The notes beneath the pieces were generated by a model. That model was not told the DNA's origin. It did not search any database and saw only the letters and a list, made by a program, of their open reading frames with translations. From positions 1 through 64,000 of IMG/VR virus record IMGVR_UViG_3300044634_000910: 64,000 nt of DNA; one strand, written 5' to 3'. The translations under genes and the position numbers were made by a program. The DNA comes from a virus. Shown piece after piece: positions 27,311 through 34,559 of the stretch (the stretch's first letter is position 1; each line of letters starts with the position of its first letter).

Positions 27311-27891
27311 TTTTTCTCCAGGGTTTTACTAAAATCTTTAGAATATTCAAAGTTTATGAAATCAGAACTGTATAGTTCCTGAGTCATATCTATTGCTTTT
27401 TCTGTGTAGTCTTCCATATATGATTCTACCACATAGTTTCCTAAATTATAAAACCCAAGTGTCCACCCAAGTTCATTCTCTAACTCTTTTAAGTTTTCAA
27501 ACCTATATAATCTATTAACCTGTAGGCTGCCATTATCAATAATATAAAATGATTGTGGAAGATGCAATAGTGGGCTTATCGGAGATATATTGTTTTGCCT
27601 AATATTGTCTAAATATTTTACAAAAGATATATCTGTCTTGTTAACCTTATTAAATTGCTTATAACAACTATAAGTCCTTGTGTATGGATTTCTTACAACA
27701 GAAAAAGAAAAAACACTCTCATCAATTTTGTTTGCTTCCTTTAGATAGGAATAAGGGTCATGGTGTCTTGGCCATGCCCTATTCCAGTTATCTAAATTAT
27801 TATCGTTCAGCACCTTAGAGATGGACGAGCCAGCAGTCTTTGGGATGTGAACAAACAAAACGTGAGAATATTGCTTTTCTTTTATAAGCAT
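27307..27891 (-). CDS. sulfotransferase-family protein 2
   Basis: 194 residues. VLFVHIPKTAGSSISKVL is the classic PAPS 5'-phosphosulfate loop and FSVVRNPYTRTYSCYKQF the 3'-phosphate motif (RNP...S) of sulfotransferase family 2. Distinct from the protein at 16328 beyond these motifs. Co-translated with a hydroxylase and an APS kinase. Confidence 0.9.
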   Translation of the reverse strand: MLIKEKQYSHVLFVHIPKTAGSSISKVLNDNNLDNWNRAWPRHHDPYSYLKEANKIDESVFSFSVVRNPYTRTYSCYKQFNKVNKTDISFVKYLDNIRQNNISPISPLLHLPQSFYIIDNGSLQVNRLYRFENLKELENELGWTLGFYNLGNYVVESYMEDYTEKAIDMTQELYSSDFINFEYSKDFSKTLEKK

Positions 27892-27897
27892 ACTAGT

Positions 27898-28125
27898 TTA
27901 ACTAACTAGTTTTTGTCGCTCATCAAGTACCGTCAAAGCAAAGGACATCATCTTCTTGTACCCATCTTTGTTGTTCATGATGTTGTTGTAATGGTGACCA
28001 CAAAATAGCAGGTATCCGCTAATACCAGAGACCTTTACCAAAGCCTCAGCGTTGCACCTATCGCATCGATCTGCTGGAGATAGTTGCCACTCTTGCCTTA
28101 CTTCATCTTTAACCATTGTAAACAT
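27898..28125 (-). CDS. DUF7455-like zinc protein (75 aa)
   Basis: WQLSPADRCDRCNAEALVKV and GYLLFCGHHYN match a small actinobacterial family with a C-x2-C...C-x-H-H zinc site. Start at 28125, 4 bases after the upstream stop. Confidence 0.8.
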   Translation of the reverse strand: MFTMVKDEVRQEWQLSPADRCDRCNAEALVKVSGISGYLLFCGHHYNNIMNNKDGYKKMMSFALTVLDERQKLVS

Positions 28126-28129
28126 TATA

Positions 28130-28315
28130 CTACCGCTTTCTGTTATCAGTGGAATAAAATCCACTACCGTTGAATACTGCTCCTATATTAGAGTATACAC
28201 GAACCAGAGGCAGATTGCAAGTTTCGCAATCGTACCCTGGATCGTCTTCTTTAATTGATCTTTCTTTTGTATACCTTTGACCGCAAGGCATACAATCGTA
28301 TTCGTATAATGCCAT
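28130..28315 (-). CDS. FmdB-type zinc-ribbon protein (61 aa)
   Basis: Begins MALYEYDCMPCGQRYTKERS, continues CETCNLPLVRVYS and ends FNGSGFYSTDNRKR, the hallmarks of the FmdB putative regulatory family. Two CxxC pairs bind zinc. Confidence 0.85.
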   Translation of the reverse strand: MALYEYDCMPCGQRYTKERSIKEDDPGYDCETCNLPLVRVYSNIGAVFNGSGFYSTDNRKR

Positions 28316-28319
28316 TATG

Positions 28320-28427
28320 TTATTTCTTTTTCTTTTCTTTTATATACCAAACAGGCAGTTTTAGTTCATCTCCAGACCATTCATAGCCTAAAGCCTTTAC
28401 AACAAACTTAATAATTTTAATACGCAT
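28320..28427 (-). CDS. small basic protein (35 aa)
   Basis: TAATG overlap with the DUF2061 gene upstream. FVVKALGYEWSGDELKLPVWYIKEKKK; basic tail. Too short for most gene callers but precisely fits the gap. Confidence 0.5.
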   Translation of the reverse strand: MRIKIIKFVVKALGYEWSGDELKLPVWYIKEKKKK

Positions 28428-28645
28428 TATTTTACCTTGTGTCCAAACTTTGCCCAGACTCTCTCATGTAGGTAATAGAATGTCATTTCTAATGCCATGT
28501 ATGAAAGTGCATATAGTCCAACATACTCCCATTCAGCCTCACCATAAATTATATGGCTTGCTGCAAATAAAATTCCAGCAACAAAAGTAAAATGTACAAA
28601 TGGCCAACTGATTGTTTTTAGTAGTGATTTCTTTTTAGATTCCAT
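28427..28645 (-). CDS. DUF2061-like membrane protein 3 (72 aa)
   Basis: KKSLLKTISWPFVHFTFVAGILF and FYYLHERVWAKFG follow the DUF2061 pattern, less closely than the tandem pair at 25.5 kb. Its start overlaps the endolysin stop. Confidence 0.75.
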   Translation of the reverse strand: MESKKKSLLKTISWPFVHFTFVAGILFAASHIIYGEAEWEYVGLYALSYMALEMTFYYLHERVWAKFGHKVK

Positions 28646-29292
28646 TATAGAGCCACTGGACCCTTTCCTCCGCCACCAGATGACTTCTTTGCAGTAGGCT
28701 TAATTTCCTTTGGTTCTGCCTTCTTAACTGGTGCTGCAGAGGTTGCAGATGTAACAATCTTATTTAATAGTGGAGCATTCTCTTCACCAGTGTAAACTGG
28801 ACGGCCCCAACCAACAACAGCGTTAACCAACTTCTTCTTGTTGTTCTTTACATATGCACGAGTCTTCTCTACGCACATTCCGCCGTTGCGCTGATCTCCC
28901 TTTGCAGTTCCTGAAGTGTTTCCTTCAATAACTTGAATAGTTCCATCACCATTATTCTTAATGCAAAGACCAACATGTGAAATGCGATTTACACCATCTT
29001 CTGGGAAATCAAAATAGATCCAGTCTCCTGGAGTTGGATCATCATTACGAGCATCTGACCAACGCTCAGCCTTCTTAAACCAGTCTGCTGCTGCTACTGT
29101 TGATGCAGACTTAGGGAATGACTTTACCCCCGCAGTAAATGCTGACCAAGAAACAAACGATTGGCACCATGGTTGGAAGTTTACCTTAATCCATGCACCG
29201 TACTTTGTTTCGTTATCCTTTGGGCCTTCAATTGTGCCCACTTCTTTCTTTGCAACCTCAATGATTGCTTCTACTGATCCTTTTGCTGCCAT
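28645..29292 (-). CDS. endolysin with CHAP domain
   Basis: 215 residues. The CHAP catalytic residues are visible: WCQSFVSWSAFTAG (C43), ISHVGLC (H106) and VIEGNTSG (E123/N125). It is followed by a linker and a low-complexity tail ending in KKSSGGGGK, with no recognisable wall-binding domain. It would cut peptidoglycan peptide or amide bonds at lysis. No signal peptide, so a holin is needed. Strong ribosome site (AAGGAGG). Confidence 0.9.
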   Translation of the reverse strand: MAAKGSVEAIIEVAKKEVGTIEGPKDNETKYGAWIKVNFQPWCQSFVSWSAFTAGVKSFPKSASTVAAADWFKKAERWSDARNDDPTPGDWIYFDFPEDGVNRISHVGLCIKNNGDGTIQVIEGNTSGTAKGDQRNGGMCVEKTRAYVKNNKKKLVNAVVGWGRPVYTGEENAPLLNKIVTSATSAAPVKKAEPKEIKPTAKKSSGGGGKGPVAL

Positions 29293-29348
29293 TTTATTCC
29301 TCCTTGTAGGTATGACAATATAATTATATCATGACAGGGTATGCCCAT

Positions 29349-29936
29349 TTATAGGGATTGCCATCTCAAATATTTTCTGTATCCTTCTAAATCTACTACA
29401 TTTGGATCTACCCACCAATCCTCATGGTACTCTCTAACAACCAGTGAGTAGCCAAGTGAATCTAAAATCTCTCGTTGGGCATCTCTTATTGCAACATTTC
29501 TCCAATACATATTTGCATCATGCTCAAATGAAATAACTGTAAATCTATACTTATTTAATGGGACAGCAATAAGTCCGTGCAAAGATTGATGGGCATTCCC
29601 ATCAGGTCTTCCATTGAGTTTGTATCCAGAGTCAATGTCTACCTGCAAATAATCAATCTGCTTTGGAAATCTATTTTCTTCAAAGTATCTCACATAATCA
29701 AATTTTGTTGCATCGCCAAGAATACATGGGTTCTTTCTATTTTCTGAAACTTCTTTATGCAATTCTGGAACAATTTCAAAAGACACACCCTTCCAGTCAA
29801 ACTCTGTTTCTAGTCTATATGTGTTACTTCCTTTTACAGAATGATATGCTCCAAGTTCTACATAGTACCCGCCAGTTTTTTTGTCTAATAAGTCTATTAC
29901 AAATTCTTCTTGTCTGCTTGTTGGTGCAACCTGCAT
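29349..29936 (-). CDS. FkbM-like SAM methyltransferase
   Basis: 195 residues; the start at 29936 is chosen for the AAAGGG site. GGYYVELGAYHSVKGSNTYRLETEFDWKGVSFEI corresponds to the SAM-binding motif and acidic loop of FkbM-type enzymes, and GDATKFDYV to motif II. These methylate sugars or hydroxyls of small molecules. Downstream of a tRNA and next to the accessory metabolic genes. Confidence 0.75.
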   Translation of the reverse strand: MQVAPTSRQEEFVIDLLDKKTGGYYVELGAYHSVKGSNTYRLETEFDWKGVSFEIVPELHKEVSENRKNPCILGDATKFDYVRYFEENRFPKQIDYLQVDIDSGYKLNGRPDGNAHQSLHGLIAVPLNKYRFTVISFEHDANMYWRNVAIRDAQREILDSLGYSLVVREYHEDWWVDPNVVDLEGYRKYLRWQSL

Positions 29937-29961
29937 TGTTATCCCTTTCATTGGTTTTGCG

Positions 29962-30034
29962 CTGCCCCACCTGGCCTCGATCCAGGGACATCCGAATTAA
30001 CAGTTCGGCACTCTACCAACTGAGTTATAGGGCA
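29962..30034 (-). tRNA. tRNA-Asn (GTT)
   Basis: Minus strand: acceptor TGCCCTA/TGGGGCA, anticodon stem CCGAA/TTCGG with loop CTGTTAA (anticodon complement at 29999-30001), T arm CCTGG-ATCGAGG-CCAGG. No CCA encoded. Its T loop starts with A instead of T. Confidence 0.9.
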
Positions 30035-30069
30035 TTGAGGCAGTTTTAAGTCATACCAAGGACTTTTAA

Positions 30070-30963
30070 TTAGTTACGAGTATAAGATGTAGTGCCAATT
30101 AAAATCTTTGGAAGAGACAAGAGGTACTCTCCAAAAGTCTTATGTGTATTTCTATTTACATATGATGCTGCTGATACTGCAGTTGCTACAGAACTTCCAG
30201 CAGTTTCAATTGGTGAACCATTATACTTAGTAATGCTTACTTTCCCAGGTGCAACCATATCAAGACCAGGACCTGTGTTGGTTAGTCCCTCAAGTTGAGT
30301 TGCGTTTCCAAGTGCTCCTACTCCAATAACACCGTTAACGCATGATGGAAAACCAACCACATCTTTTCGTCTATCATTTCCTGTTGCAGCGAACACTGGA
30401 ATATTGTTTGCATTTAGAGATGCAACTGAATCAATTACGACTGTACTTTTTGAGCATAGTGCAAGGTTGTTAGCACTTACTGAAGACTGACTAATTGATA
30501 AAGCATCGATGCTGTACTTTGATGCATTCTTTGATACCCAGTCAATTGCTGAGGTTAGTGCTCTTACATCTCCTCGTGAGTTTCCAAGACTTGTAACATC
30601 ACTAAATCTAATAAAAACAATCTTTAGATTTGGATTAACTGTTAGTGCAGCCTTTACCATTTGGTCTCCGTGAAAAGTTGAATTGTTAAGATCAAAGTTG
30701 GTGCTGTTCTTTTGCAAAGGCCATGGTGCGGATGCTGCTCCTGGACCTTCCATAAATAGTTCTCCGTTAGGACATGACATGTTCTGAGTAACAATCTTAG
30801 ACTTTACAGTAGTAAAGCAAACCTCATGAATAATTGATGGAAAATTCTTTGCATTAATTGCTGTGTCAATAATTGCCAAGACTCTTTCATCTTGTGCTTG
30901 TGCTGGTGCAATTGCTGTAAATGCAAGTGCGATTGTTAGTAGTGATAGTAGTACTTTCTTCAT
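30070..30963 (-). CDS. secreted subtilisin-family serine protease (S8)
   Basis: 297 residues from 30963, with AAGGAG upstream. Residues 1-24 are a signal peptide (basic start, hydrophobic core, AQAQ cut site). Catalytic triad: IIDTAI (D33), FHGDQM (H98) and GSSVATAV (S258); ATGND (N196) forms the oxyanion hole. There is no long propeptide. A secreted protease in a phage is unusual; it may trim host surface proteins, act in superinfection exclusion or process the neighbouring secreted proteins. Confidence 0.9.
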   Translation of the reverse strand: MKKVLLSLLTIALAFTAIAPAQAQDERVLAIIDTAINAKNFPSIIHEVCFTTVKSKIVTQNMSCPNGELFMEGPGAASAPWPLQKNSTNFDLNNSTFHGDQMVKAALTVNPNLKIVFIRFSDVTSLGNSRGDVRALTSAIDWVSKNASKYSIDALSISQSSVSANNLALCSKSTVVIDSVASLNANNIPVFAATGNDRRKDVVGFPSCVNGVIGVGALGNATQLEGLTNTGPGLDMVAPGKVSITKYNGSPIETAGSSVATAVSAASYVNRNTHKTFGEYLLSLPKILIGTTSYTRN

Positions 30964-30980
30964 TGTTTTCTCCTTGTTTA

Positions 30981-31199
30981 TTATTGTTTGATTTTTAAAA
31001 CTACTTGGCAAGGGTCTCCGCCCTCTTCCCATTCTTGCTGTTCTTCATCTGTCATATAGGGATCTCCCTCATGAGTGTTGCAGAACGGCTCTGTTACCCA
31101 TCCCCGCTCAATTCCATTTTCAAGCCAGATCTCAAACTCATCAAAGTCTGACTCTATGTTCTGAATGTCCTTTAGGATCTCTTCAAATTCTTCGCTCAT
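30981..31199 (-). CDS. small acidic conserved actinophage-type protein (72 aa)
   Basis: Acidic helix, then GIERGWVTEPFCNTHEGDPYMTDEEQQEWEEGGDPCQVV. The C-T-H...D-P-C layout recurs in small actinophage proteins of unknown role. Confidence 0.7.
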   Translation of the reverse strand: MSEEFEEILKDIQNIESDFDEFEIWLENGIERGWVTEPFCNTHEGDPYMTDEEQQEWEEGGDPCQVVLKIKQ

Positions 31200-31214
31200 A
31201 TTATAAGTATACTC

Positions 31215-31739
31215 CTAAGCGCTTATGATGTCAACTGGTCCCATGCAGGATGGGTTAAATTTAATTGCTGCAGATACTGCCTGTTGTACTCTATTCCTTG
31301 CATTTTTTTGTTTGTCTGTTGCATACATTACTCCATATGCATACTCTGAACCAGAGCCAATAGAAATATATGGCAATGAGTATTTAGACAAAGACATATC
31401 TCCAGAACTATGCTCGTATATTTCTCCACGAATACCAATAATCAAACTAAGTTCTCCATCTTTAGATGTATCAATCCAAAACTCGTTATAGAATTCACGA
31501 AGTTCTTTAATGAACTTAGTATGCATATACTTATCTGTGTCTTTAATGTTAGGTGCTGATGGTCTAAAGTTGTGTCTAATTCTGTCACCATCCATTGATC
31601 CAGCGTATCCGATTAAATAAGGTCCAACTTTCCAAACCTTTGGTGATTCAAGTGCAAGGATTACTCCGTCATCTGATGCTCCACGATCTCCAGCCATATA
31701 AATCTTTTCTTCATGGCGTAAAGCAACAATACAGGTCAT
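31215..31739 (-). CDS. HslV/proteasome-like Ntn-hydrolase
   Basis: 174 residues starting MTCIVALRHEEKIYMAGDRGASDDG. After Met removal the N-terminal Thr, D17 (GDRG) and K33 (SPKVWKV) fall at the exact positions of HslV's Thr1, Asp17 and Lys33. GYAGSMDGDR near residue 45 is also typical. HslV needs the HslU ATPase; none is here. It may be a peptidase working with a host unfoldase, or a maturation protease. Own promoter at 31771. Confidence 0.85.
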   Translation of the reverse strand: MTCIVALRHEEKIYMAGDRGASDDGVILALESPKVWKVGPYLIGYAGSMDGDRIRHNFRPSAPNIKDTDKYMHTKFIKELREFYNEFWIDTSKDGELSLIIGIRGEIYEHSSGDMSLSKYSLPYISIGSGSEYAYGVMYATDKQKNARNRVQQAVSAAIKFNPSCMGPVDIISA

Positions 31740-31770
31740 GACAAAGCCCTCTCCAGATAGGTGATACTCA

Positions 31771-31800
31771 AGTATACCATTGCCCAGAGAGGGCTGTCAA
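31771..31800 (-). promoter_or_regulatory. promoter of HslV-like gene
   Basis: Minus strand TTGACA (31800-31795), 18-base spacer, TATACT (31776-31771). The AGCCCTCTC/GAGAGGGCT inverted repeat around it (arms near 31786-31794 and 31745-31753) encloses the start site and the ribosome site, so the repeat could gate translation. Confidence 0.6.
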
Positions 31801-31816
31801 CTAAGGTCAATAATGA

Positions 31817-32101
31817 CTAATTAGCCTTTTTGTCTACCGTCTTAAACGCATCATTGATTTCTGCCAATGTGAGTTTTCCATCGTCCAAAAAAGCCCTTGC
31901 CAGTCTTTCAATGACAGTTGCTACGCCTAATAGTCCTGCTAAGAATACTGCCTGTATTGTGTCAATTCCTACAACTGCTCCAGCACCAAGTACTGATAGA
32001 CCAGAAGCAGCGAAAACTGCTACGATTCTCATCAAGATATTAGTGATTGCCTTTTGTGGGTGCTCCTTCTTGGGAGGCTCTACTACCTTTTTAGTTGCCA
32101 T
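31817..32101 (-). CDS. membrane protein, holin-module type (94 aa)
   Basis: Start at 32101 with AGGAGG upstream. Two hydrophobic segments (IVAVFAASGLSVLGAGAVVG, TIQAVFLAGLLGVATVI) followed by RAFLDDGKLTLAEINDAFK, a tail that I associate with actinophage holin-cassette proteins. Pairs with the 68-aa gene upstream. Confidence 0.65.
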   Translation of the reverse strand: MATKKVVEPPKKEHPQKAITNILMRIVAVFAASGLSVLGAGAVVGIDTIQAVFLAGLLGVATVIERLARAFLDDGKLTLAEINDAFKTVDKKAN

Positions 32102-32103
32102 AT

Positions 32104-32310
32104 TTAGTCCTCCTTTCTTAGTGGGATTGTTATTAGCCAGATTACTGTGGTTGCAAGTACTGCAATACCAACAATGTCTCTTGCTGATCCCGTCAAAGTT
32201 AACCATGCTATGAAGAAGCCAAGGAGGGTAAAGGCTTGTGCGATTATTTCCACCCCTGCATCTTTTATCCATGTGAAGAATCCCTTCACAACCTTTTTGA
32301 TTATTTTCAT
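32104..32310 (-). CDS. small membrane protein, holin candidate (68 aa)
   Basis: Basic amphipathic start (MKIIKKVVKGFFTWIKDAG) and two spans (IIAQAFTLLGFFIAWLTL, IVGIAVLATTVIWLITI) ending in RKED. The topology fits small class II holins. Adjacent to the other holin-like gene; the endolysin is 3 kb downstream. Confidence 0.6.
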   Translation of the reverse strand: MKIIKKVVKGFFTWIKDAGVEIIAQAFTLLGFFIAWLTLTGSARDIVGIAVLATTVIWLITIPLRKED

Positions 32311-32311
32311 A

Positions 32312-34453
32312 TTACCTCCTCATCCCAATCATTACGTTTGCAATCTGTGAAACAATGATTACTGGGATAATGACTTCCTGGGCTTTTTCTCTCTGATCAT
32401 CTGTCATGTCCATACCTAATTCAGAGAAATTAGATAGGAGTTCTGCTACATCCACTTCAAATACTGCACCAAGTGGATCCTCAAGAAATGCCTCTGTTTG
32501 TACTTCTGTTACTGCATCTGCTAATGTAAATGGCATTGGTGTATCCCCTGCTGATTCTGCTCTATCTGTAAACTCAACGAATGCTTCTGCCAGTGCTGGG
32601 TTAGACTTCATCTGCTCAGCAATCTGTGCAACTTCTGACGGCTTAATACCAAGGTCTTCTGCAACTTCTACTTTTGCTTCTTGCGTCAATGCTTTGAGTG
32701 TTTGGCTAACTGCTGTAACTTGTTCAGGGGAAAGAGTAACTAACTTATTATCCTTGCTTGTAAGGTTAGCAATAACTCCAGATAAATCTTCTGATGTACC
32801 AGTTCCCTTTTCAGGAATGAGGGCTGCTAATACTTCATCTTTGATTTCTGCATCTGGTTCAGTCCAAGGATTATCTTCTGGCTCTGGATCTGGTCCAGGT
32901 TCTGGGGAAGGCTCTGGGGTAGGTTCTTCAGTAGGATCTACAACTGGCTCCTCAGTTGGTTCTGGATCTGGTGTAACCTCTGGGGTAGGTTCAGGTGTAG
33001 GCTCGTCTGTAGGGTCTACTGTAGGCTCTGGAGAAGGCTCTGGTGTAGGTTCTTCAGTTGGTTCATCTGTTGGGTCTGGGGATGGCTCTGGTGTAGGTTC
33101 TTCAGTTGGCTCTTCAGTCGGTTCTGGAGAAGGTTCTGGTGTGGGTTCTGGGGTAGGCTGATTGGCTGCAGCATTTGCTGCTGCTTGAGCAATAGCAGCA
33201 TTAAGTTCTCTTTCTGCCTGATAATAATAATATTCCCAAGCATCACTAATAGCATTATTTAAGTCAAGGATTGACTGATTGTATATTTCTATTCTGCTAT
33301 TCTTCAACTCTAAAGCATCTTCTGTATCTGCAACTGCATCAAGATGTTCTTGTGTCTTTGTTTGCAATACCTGGTTCATTGATGACAGTGTTGAATTTTC
33401 AGAGTTGTATACGCTTAGTTTGTCATTGTATACTGCCAATTTATTGTTATAGTTTGTTTGTGCTATAGCCTGTGCTGCAACAGCATCATTGTAAGCATTT
33501 AACTGTGATTGAGTTGGTCCTGATCCAGAGGAAAATGTATTAAGATTACAACTAAAATTTTGTCCCCATACTCTTGGGTTTCCAGCATAATCACATCCTG
33601 CACCAGTCCACCCTCCAGGGATTCCCCAGCCAAGAAGGTAGGAACCTGGTCCTCCACCGTTATACCACCATATTTCTACATCTAAAGTTTTGTCTTCACT
33701 AACATCATATACGGGAGAGTAATCGCTCCAAGTTGTCCCTTGCTCTACCCAGTTATCAACAGCAAGTTGTCCGTCAACATACATCCTAAAACCATCATCC
33801 GTATATCCTGCAAAGTAGGTTTGTGTAAACCATGAAGGGACTGTTATCTGTCCAGTAAATTTAACTATAAGGTTTTCATATCTATTTCCGCACACTGGAA
33901 GTTGCATGCTGCTTGAGTTCCAGGTGCCAGAACAAAGAACAGATCCTGGGGTAGCAACATTACCCTGTCTAACAAGAGTGTAAACAGTGTATGCCAAACC
34001 TGTTCCTCCAGCACTCTGCATATTTGATTGAGTGGTTTGAACATTAATGTTGGCTATGCTTAGTGCATCTTGAGCATCATTCTTTTCTTCAAGAGCGTTC
34101 TCTTTATGTTCAAGGGCCAAGGCTACTGTGGCTGTCTGACCATCCACATTTGACTGGGCAAGGTTCTTTGCTTCTAAGGCTGTGGCTTCTGCTTCTACTG
34201 CATCTTCGTGGGCATCATAGGCATCATCTTTAAGTTCCTTCGCATTTGTGGCTGAGGCAAACTTATTTTCTGCTATCTCTATAAGATCTATAAAATCATC
34301 TTGGTAGCCAAGATCGTCTACGCTATCGTTAAGTTCCTGTATTTCTTGGGCTGCAACTGTGAGTGGATCGTCAGAGTGGGCACCTTCTGGGGAGATAATG
34401 AGCCAGCCGAATGCTAAAAGTGTGGCTGCTAGTATGCGTATTAGTCTTTTAAT
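32312..34453 (-). CDS. secreted PA14-domain protein with Pro/Glu repeat stalk, ATT start
   Basis: The frame contains no ATG, GTG or TTG before 34147, yet upstream codons encode a good signal peptide (KRLIRILAATLLAFGWLIIS). The strong GGGGGAAAGG site lies 3 bases before an ATT at 34453, so an ATT start is proposed (713 aa). Order: signal; acidic Ala-rich coiled coil (30-130); PA14-type beta-sandwich with FAGYTDDGFRMYVDGQLAVD (about 145-300); second coiled coil; Pro-Thr-Glu repeats of about 100 residues; a helical acidic domain; C-terminal hydrophobic segment plus MRR. It is likely exported and anchored, possibly binding glycans. Confidence 0.75.
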   Translation of the reverse strand: MKRLIRILAATLLAFGWLIISPEGAHSDDPLTVAAQEIQELNDSVDDLGYQDDFIDLIEIAENKFASATNAKELKDDAYDAHEDAVEAEATALEAKNLAQSNVDGQTATVALALEHKENALEEKNDAQDALSIANINVQTTQSNMQSAGGTGLAYTVYTLVRQGNVATPGSVLCSGTWNSSSMQLPVCGNRYENLIVKFTGQITVPSWFTQTYFAGYTDDGFRMYVDGQLAVDNWVEQGTTWSDYSPVYDVSEDKTLDVEIWWYNGGGPGSYLLGWGIPGGWTGAGCDYAGNPRVWGQNFSCNLNTFSSGSGPTQSQLNAYNDAVAAQAIAQTNYNNKLAVYNDKLSVYNSENSTLSSMNQVLQTKTQEHLDAVADTEDALELKNSRIEIYNQSILDLNNAISDAWEYYYYQAERELNAAIAQAAANAAANQPTPEPTPEPSPEPTEEPTEEPTPEPSPDPTDEPTEEPTPEPSPEPTVDPTDEPTPEPTPEVTPDPEPTEEPVVDPTEEPTPEPSPEPGPDPEPEDNPWTEPDAEIKDEVLAALIPEKGTGTSEDLSGVIANLTSKDNKLVTLSPEQVTAVSQTLKALTQEAKVEVAEDLGIKPSEVAQIAEQMKSNPALAEAFVEFTDRAESAGDTPMPFTLADAVTEVQTEAFLEDPLGAVFEVDVAELLSNFSELGMDMTDDQREKAQEVIIPVIIVSQIANVMIGMRR
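32875..33165 (-). repeat. Pro-Thr-Glu coding repeats
   Basis: Imperfect 6- to 12-base units coding PTPEPSPEPTEE-like blocks; a wall-spanning stalk is the usual role of such repeats. They create long false ORFs on the opposite strand. Confidence 0.8.
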
Positions 34454-34512
34454 TTACCTTTCCCCCTTGCAGACCTGATGTCTGATAGGATGATTATACC
34501 ATTTTATTGCAC

Positions 34513-34545
34513 AAAAAAGGGGCTACCATAATTGGCAACCCCTTT
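34513..34545 (-). terminator. rho-independent terminator
   Basis: Minus strand AAAGGGGTTGCC, 6-base loop, GGTAGCCCCTTT followed by more T. It ends the 34560 gene. Confidence 0.88.
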
Positions 34546-34559
34546 AGTGTTGGACTAAA

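Noticed and set aside
32406-33161. 251-codon rightward ORF of Ser/Gly/Val repeats
   Set aside because: It is the shadow of the Pro-Thr-Glu repeats of the secreted protein on the other strand.
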